64,000 nucleotides of DNA from Holothuria scabra. Taxonomy: Eukaryota > Echinodermata > Holothuroidea > Aspidochirotida > Holothuriidae. The translations under genes and the position numbers were made by a program. The notes beneath the pieces were generated by a model. It saw nothing but the letters and a program-made list of their open reading frames with translations, made no database searches and was not told where the DNA came from. Of this stretch, positions 57,715 through 64,000 are shown one piece after another (within the stretch, counting starts at the first letter, position 1; each line of letters begins with the position of its first letter). The stretch spans positions 30,770,222-30,834,221 of the forward strand of contig CM074195.1 of the NCBI GenBank assembly GCA_037179385.1, read 5' to 3'.

Positions 57715-60700
57715 CTGTGGAAGGGGCTTAATTAAGAAAGTTGGGAGATTTGGAACTGTTTAAGATGAGAAGATTAAGCCTTTAAGTAGGAGGAGCACCA
57801 GTTACCTTAAGAGGTTTTTTTTCTGTCTGTTGAAGTAATAAACTGTAAAAATGGGCCAAACTGCCAATGTAACTCATAAATGGGTCCGGAGTGAACAGAA
57901 GTAAATAATCGGATCACAAAATGACCAAAGTTAACTTACCCTTGTCCCAGTTTTGGACACAATTTGGGACAAATGATATCGTTTAAAAATTTCATTGAAG
58001 AAATTTGGCGTTATTTTAAAAGGCATGATATCTAAAACTTACAAATCGGGGTCCAACAAGGTGTTAGAGCATAGAGTTGTTATCACCTCCCTCATTTGAG
58101 CAGCGGCCTGTCCGAAAAAAATTTCTCTTGGTGGAGCAAGCTTACATACATGTCCAGTACGACAGGACCAGTAATTGCAATAGGCTCAATCCAAGTAATA
58201 AATCCCAGTCTGACTTAGAAAGTTCGCGGCAGCTACGCATAAACCAACCACAATCAAATTAGTAGCGACAGGTTTCGACAATGACCGTAACGCCCAATCT
58301 ATTTATACACATGTTATTTCAGCTGCTGCGAAATTTATTGATACTGAATATAGATACTTTACATATTGCTTTAAAGGAACTCCATCCTCTATCGAACAAG
58401 AGCAAAAGCAAGAGTTATTTCTACAGCATTATCGAAAAAACATGAATAATGAAGCTTCTCTTGTAGGGCAGAATGAAACAAAAGTAGCATTCACTCTTTT
58501 CTGTACTGTGTATAATGTGTAAGTAACTTCAGTGTCATTCTAAAAATCAAGTTATTTTGATAATGGTAAATGTCTTCATGGACTGGAATATTAAGGAGCA
58601 TTGTTTGACATGTGATAGCCTTCGTAACGCCCATTGTTATTTCCTTACATAGCCTCTCCTCTTCGTGTAGCGTTTAGTTACACAGGAAATTTTTCCTCGG
58701 GCGTCGTTACGATACTTATAGAACCATTGAAAAGGTATCACCGCTATCACGCCATTGATTGTGATTTTGAGCTAAAACTATAGATTAAGTTTTAAAAAAA
58801 AAATCACGAAAGGGAAAAGCCTGAAAAAAACTCTTAAAACACTATGATCAGCTATGCACCGACTCAAACTATGGTGGAATTGTTGGGCAGTATCGTCAGT
58901 ATCTAATAGTCGAATATGACCATAAATTGGTAACCGTTGGCCATAATGAGGGTCAATAGTTTGACCACAAATTTTGTAGGTGCGAGGTTGACTGAATCAA
59001 TGGTTAAATTGACCACACACGTTTTAGAGTGTAAAAAGTAACTTTGGCTGGTGGGAAGGTGACCTTGAAAGTTGACGTTTCAGGTAGAATTTTTCTGTAA
59101 AATAATTTCGATGAAGGAATGTGACTTTTATTGTGATTTAAATGTTTTCCTTTAAAATTTTTAAAATTTTGGAAAGGGGTCAACTGCCAATTCTGTCCTA
59201 TTTTACATTCACATGGGAAATATAAAGGCATGTGACATCCTTAATGAGAATGCCTAGGTCAATATCTTTCACTATTCATGCTACGTTTCCGACGGGCCCT
59301 CAGTATTACAAGAAATCTTGAAATCTTGTCACATCGTTACATGAAATGTCTTTTTTCAAAAATTACCGATATTCACGAGGGGTTATTTAGTTATTAAGAT
59401 GGCGTTCATGACCCAGTTTCCAACCTATTGGTTCATGAGGAATACATACATGAGGAGTAACGGGGTAGGCGGCTGTGAAATGAGGGTTTCATGTGATAAA
59501 GTGAATCAGTATATTCTGAAGTTGGGTGGTTACCATCAAAATGGCCTAATATTTCCAAGAAAAACAGGGTCGGGTTTTCAGCTAAATGGGCATCACGGGA
59601 GGCATCTGAAAAGTCCCTGAAGCCACCCCATCCTCCCGTCTTGGAAGCGAGTGAGAATTGAATTTTAACTGCATTTCGTTTTTTAAAAAATTGGGATATT
59701 ATTCATTTAGTTGCAAACTATACAACCTACAGTCTAAAATCACTTGAAGGCAAGCTGAGAAAGAATTAACATATGCATGCTTTGGCACGCATTGTCTAGT
59801 AAAATTCTTCAAGCCATAGGCAAATGATAATGGGGTGTATACGGTTTCAAGTAAGTCAGATTTTTAAAATGTAGATGAAACAATTGAGTCTCATCATAAT
59901 TCTTCCGCAGGTACTCTTTAAGAAAGTATACAACCTTCAATCATTCGTTGAAAACTCATCTTCTGTTCAAACAAATATGGGGAAAAATGTCACAAACGTG
60001 TATGACCTTTTCAAGGAAAATCAATACATTTACATAAATGCATGAACCCATTACGATAAAATTTCATGGAAATATCATGAAGTGCAAATCTGTCCGGAAA
60101 GCGCGAGAGGTTGAATTGCCTGCAGTTTTACATTCCAACGAATTACAGATTGTCTAATTCTTCCACAGATACGATTTCAGACTAGTGAATGAGAAATGTG
60201 TCTGATTCTCTCTGCTACATTTTCAACAAGCACAGAGTCGATATTTGTCACCATATAAAGAATCAATACGACGATGCGCTTGGAGGGATAATTGGTGTTC
60301 GGGGGACTTTTCTGAAAATTCTATAAAATGTTTAAAATTATAGTTGAGAACAAAATATTCCAGGACAACGCAACAACCCTCCCCTTTCTCCAAAATAAAA
60401 TACACAATCATTTCCTTGTCCTACACAGAAGTTAACCATCGAAACTGATCAAAAGTTGTTGAACATGTTTTTCTAATATAATACCCACTGACGAAAATAA
60501 AAAAAAACTGTCGGCTACTCAAGGGTGACGATTAGTTGTAATAGACTCAAACTATAACCGTTTACGCTAGAGGGTAACAACTGAAAAAATCTGGGCAGAT
60601 GCACACTCTTTCAGAAGAAATTTCCTGACTAACGGTATAGCAATAATCCCTGGCCTAATCCCAAACCCTAACAACGAATGCAATCAATACAATACGATAG

Positions 60701-61135
60701 CAACAACCAATCAAGAAATTCCCTTTTAAGCAGTAAGCATCAGCCGAAAAAGCTTCTTATACACGAAACTTAAAATTTTAGCTTTCAAGCTCAAATAACA
60801 GGCTGGTTTAGTTGATAACAGTTTCTCAAGTTTCTTATGGACTGATATCAGAGCAAACATGTCAGAAATTACAACAAATGTTTTAAAACCTTTAGGTTAC
60901 CAGAAGGGGTGGGAATTAGTTGGGGTCGGGGTATTTCAAACGGATCGATCTATTTGTCAAGACTTCCTGACATGTTATTAGTTCGAGATTGCTTTCAACA
61001 TTTACATAGGCTGATATAAGGAAAGTTTTTTTTTTGGGAGGGGGCAAACTCAACTTGAGACCAAGACGCCTCAAATAGTATCAGGGGATGTCGTGCAAAA
61101 ATATTTTGGGGGCCATGAGATGTGGTGACTGACTG
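57715..61135. other. Noncoding stretch
   Basis: No feature recognised with confidence. An open frame without an early ATG runs from about 58216 to a stop near 58521 and has no recognisable domain. The 59399-59620 frame likewise lacks support. Confidence 0.45.
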
Positions 61136-61139
61136 CCCG

Positions 61140-61290
61140 AAAGACTGTCTAAGCGGAGCGCCCATCAGTTGGCACGGAGCGTACAGAAAATTTTGAAAAA
61201 TCGCGACCTCTCAAATAGCCGGAAATTGCATTTGCCAGGCTTGTAAGTAGAATTTAAGCAGTCGTTATTTTGAGCTTTCCTTTGCAGTAA
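61140..61290 (+). repeat. hAT-derived dispersed repeat
   Basis: Contains gttggcacggagcgtacag followed by aaaattttgaaaaatcgcga. The inverted equivalent lies at 7.48-7.56 kb inside the 6.8-kb hAT element, and a more diverged copy at 31.03-31.2 kb. Confidence 0.65.
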
Positions 61291-61874
61291 AATCCTCATT
61301 TTAATAAAAAGAAAATCAAATTGCGAAATGATCAGAAAATTACCAGATAAAATGTACTGGCTCCTTTACAGGACGATGTGACATTTAATCATTTTCTTTA
61401 TCGCAAAGTAAAATCTCCATTAAAAAAAATAGACCAATACCAAACTTTTGTTCAATATGTTTAAGACGAACATTATTCTAAGCACTCTGGTAAAGTTTTT
61501 TTTTTCATTTCTCATGTTCGGTTTTCGAGATATTAGCAACTGAAGTTGACACATTTTCTACAAAAGATAAACTTGAACCAAGCAGGTGCCATGTCATGTA
61601 TTCATATTGATGGTCAATGTGTTGTTTTGTTTTTTTTATTTATTTTTGATCCTGCTGTTTGATCTTGAATTGATAAGGGATGCTATCTTGCCCTTAATGC
61701 AAATTAAGTTTTTTAACTTCCATTGCTCGGGATGCACTTATGGTTACAACATATCACAGTTATATTGTGTAAATATGGTGTTAAATTTTAGAGAAAAACA
61801 AATAAACATTTCCACCAATGTGAACACATGACATCACTTCTACTTGTTGCAAGTTCACTGTTTGTAAAAAATAT

Positions 61875-61995
61875 GTTAATTTCAATTCTAATATCTCGAG
61901 AACCAAACATGGGAGATGAGTAAAAATTTCCCCAGTAAGCTATGCCTATAGAATATGTTCCTCTTCAAAAAATCGAACATAAATTTGTTCTCGAC
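61875..61995 (+). repeat. Dispersed repeat family R2, copy 2
   Basis: Shares aatatctcgagaac and gaatatgttcctcttcaa with the 43.1-kb copy, in the same order and at similar spacing. Confidence 0.55.
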
Positions 61996-62344
61996 TTTTT
62001 TGTTTCAAGACGCTGCCCACCGTTCGAAATAAATTGAAATCATAACTTTTCGAAGCATATTAACTCATATGACCAGTGGTCGAATGAGCCTGTAAACCTG
62101 AACCGGCCACACACAAGCATCGGTACGGCTATCAATGGGCGGCCGGTATTGGGCTAAAATTTTCATACAATTACGAACTATATCCTTGACAATTACGCAT
62201 AAGTTTATATTTTATAAATAAAATATGGCATTTGTATGAGATAGAAGGTTGGGGTACGTTGCCCAGATTAAGAAAAAAGGCCACTTTTTATTGATGTCCT
62301 ATCGAATAACGTTATTTTTGGAAAATTGAGGACCATGCTTTGGT

Positions 62345-62401
62345 AATGTTTGGGGGGCAAGTGCCCCCCCCCCCTCGTGCCCCTATGGCGAGCCGCTAAT
62401 G
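62345..62401. mobile_element. Orphan hAT-like right end
   Basis: A subterminal hairpin (ggggggcaagtgcccccc, 62352-62369) is followed by ctatggcgagccgctaatg. The layout matches the ends of the hAT elements at 6.8, 28.7 and 53.3 kb. No left end with a matching TSD was found. Confidence 0.45.
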
Positions 62402-62989
62402 AACACTTAAACACTTTAATAGTTGTGTCTTCAGGTATAAAGGAATCGACATTTTGTTCAAATTTTAATCCCATTTAGGTAAAATGAAGCACCATTTGGG
62501 TCTCTACTCTCCCCAGTGGGTTTTTACTGTTTGTCCCATTTAGTACTCTTTTATAGTTATTGGGTCTTCGAAGACACCGAAATCGAGATCTGTGTTCAAA
62601 TTTTAACTCCATTTGGATGAAGTCAAGAACCATTTGAGCGGTGACTCGACCCAGTGATTTTCACTTATCACCCCAATGATTTTGATTAGTTCCGTCCCGC
62701 AAGAATTTGGGGTTCAAATTCCCCATTCTGGTAATACAGCTAACCGCGTGTTAAGAGTCACGTGTTTACAACGCTCGATCTTTGAAAAAACACCGCGCGT
62801 TGAATTCTATGATTTTACCAGAACTACCTGAACTTTATAGCGCCATACCACATTGGAATTAAACTACCACATGGGTCCTGCCATGACCATCATGATGAGA
62901 CTTTCCTTCCTGCGTTTTGAAACATTCCCCTTTCTGCTGGATAACATCGCCCAAGGGAGGATACAATTCACACTATAACCATACTTGAT
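62402..62989. other. Noncoding stretch
   Basis: Nothing recognised. Two short diverged blocks repeat (caaattttaatcccattt near 62458 and caaattttaactccattt near 62600). Confidence 0.45.
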
Positions 62990-63195
62990 AAAGTTAGATT
63001 TCACATTTGTTTAATTGATTGACATTAACAAGTAAACAAAAAATATGCAAACGTTATATTGCATTTGGAGTTTGCTAACAGCCCAGTCAAGTATAAGTTG
63101 ATTGCTTCCATGCAGAGTGAAAACAATGGAAGCATATTTAAACCTGAGAGCACCGATCATGTAACAAAATCCAGTATCAGTTACATCCCACACCA
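62990..63195 (+). repeat. Dispersed repeat family R1, copy c
   Basis: Landmarks tttcacatttgtttaattga, gctaacagcccagt, gagagcaccgatcatgtaac and catcccacaccac parallel the 31.6-kb copy. Confidence 0.65.
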
Positions 63196-64000
63196 CTTAT
63201 AATATACTGTGGTGTCACGGTAATAATATCCTTGTGATCCTCTGTCTATTCAAACATCAATTGCACTGCCCTAGTTTCGATGATGTGACCTTATTATACA
63301 TCCGCACTCTTTCAGACAAGAGGCAACACTCCCTTAATACTTTTCCAATCGAGTTATACCCGTAATTTGCTTCATATTGAACCTGAGCAGTCTTGTCAAT
63401 GTTCGCAGATATTTCCAAAATTCCACTAATATGGTAACTTCGAAGATGTCTAATCATGGCACTGTAAAATTTCCATACCATGATTGTTTACAGTTGTTAA
63501 CTAAAAGGAGCTGAAATTTTTGGGGGTAAACCTACACCTATTTTTTCCATTCTTTTCCTTTCTCCTCTTTACCAAAGAAAATTTCAGTTTTTGATATGGA
63601 TTTTAAAAATTTACAGTCTAAATCAACACTTGGCAGGTTGCCATGAACATTTTTTTAAAAAAAAAAAAAACAGAGTTAAAAGAACTACTTTTGAGGGTGT
63701 ATTTTGACACGGCCGAATACTTTGCTAATTGAGTTATGAGACCAAAAACTCATGCATGACAAACACCTACCCCTTCATCAACGAAAATCACGGAGGAAAC
63801 ACGTATTTCAAAACTGAGATCTATCATTTGTTCAAAGCAGTGATTCGTCACCCCAAACTGCAATTTTAGCGGTAGGCTACAGAAGCTCTGAATTGGCAAT
63901 GTTCTTTGATTGACATCAAATTGAAAAATGCTGGGTAGCTGATATCATTACACATGATTTACTGAGAGTTTGTCTGTGGTTTGGAAGGATTCATGAAAGT
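63196..64000. other. Noncoding end of window
   Basis: No gene recognised. An A run lies near 63657-63670. Confidence 0.5.

Noticed and set aside
58216..58521. Plus-strand open frame of about 100 codons without an early ATG
   Set aside because: No domain, no convincing splice pair, and length within chance expectation.

Overview
The window looks like a gene-poor, AT-rich stretch of a metazoan nuclear genome, most likely a marine invertebrate. An echinoderm-like deuterostome is a guess from repeat style only; nothing in the sequence proves the taxon. There are no operons, ribosome-binding sites, rRNA genes or intact tRNA genes. Nearly every open frame of 60-130 codons is what an AT-rich 64 kb sequence gives by chance. 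The recognisable content is mobile-element sequence plus a few exon-like segments.

Layout. 0-10 kb: a 159-bp hAT-type MITE with a perfect 8-bp target-site duplication (TSD), then a 1.8-kb non-autonomous hAT element (6802-8595) with perfect 15-bp terminal inverted repeats (TIRs) and a perfect TSD. 10-25 kb: one exon-like open segment (10619-10807, +), a tandem pair of TTAA-flanked piggyBac-type MITEs (15757-16367), a TA-microsatellite-bounded Penelope-flank fragment with a hammerhead-ribozyme-like fold (17.7-18.0 kb), tRNA-related SINE copies, and the best host-gene candidate, a signal-peptide first exon on the minus strand (23771-23911). 25-37 kb: a foldback MITE, a hAT element (28747-30327) with a second hAT MITE nested inside, and another hAT element (34813-36592) carrying a nested 5'-truncated LINE with poly(A) and a 17-bp TSD. 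38-42 kb: a head-to-tail cluster of three broken Penelope-like elements (PLEs) of two or three lineages, followed by a second hammerhead-like motif. 42-64 kb: dispersed repeat families, a 1.1-kb degenerate minisatellite with higher-order structure (48.57-49.69 kb) ending in a near-identical 209-bp duplication, a 389-bp hAT MITE (53309-53697) and a 164-bp palindromic MITE (57308-57471).

How the parts relate. The retroelements explain most coding-like sequence: PLE reverse transcriptase and GIY-YIG endonuclease domains, and a LINE C-terminal zinc-binding region. The hAT-type elements explain many of the poly-G/poly-C tracts, because several tracts sit next to hAT TIRs. Host coding is limited to a small number of exon candidates whose gene partners lie outside the window or were not recognised.
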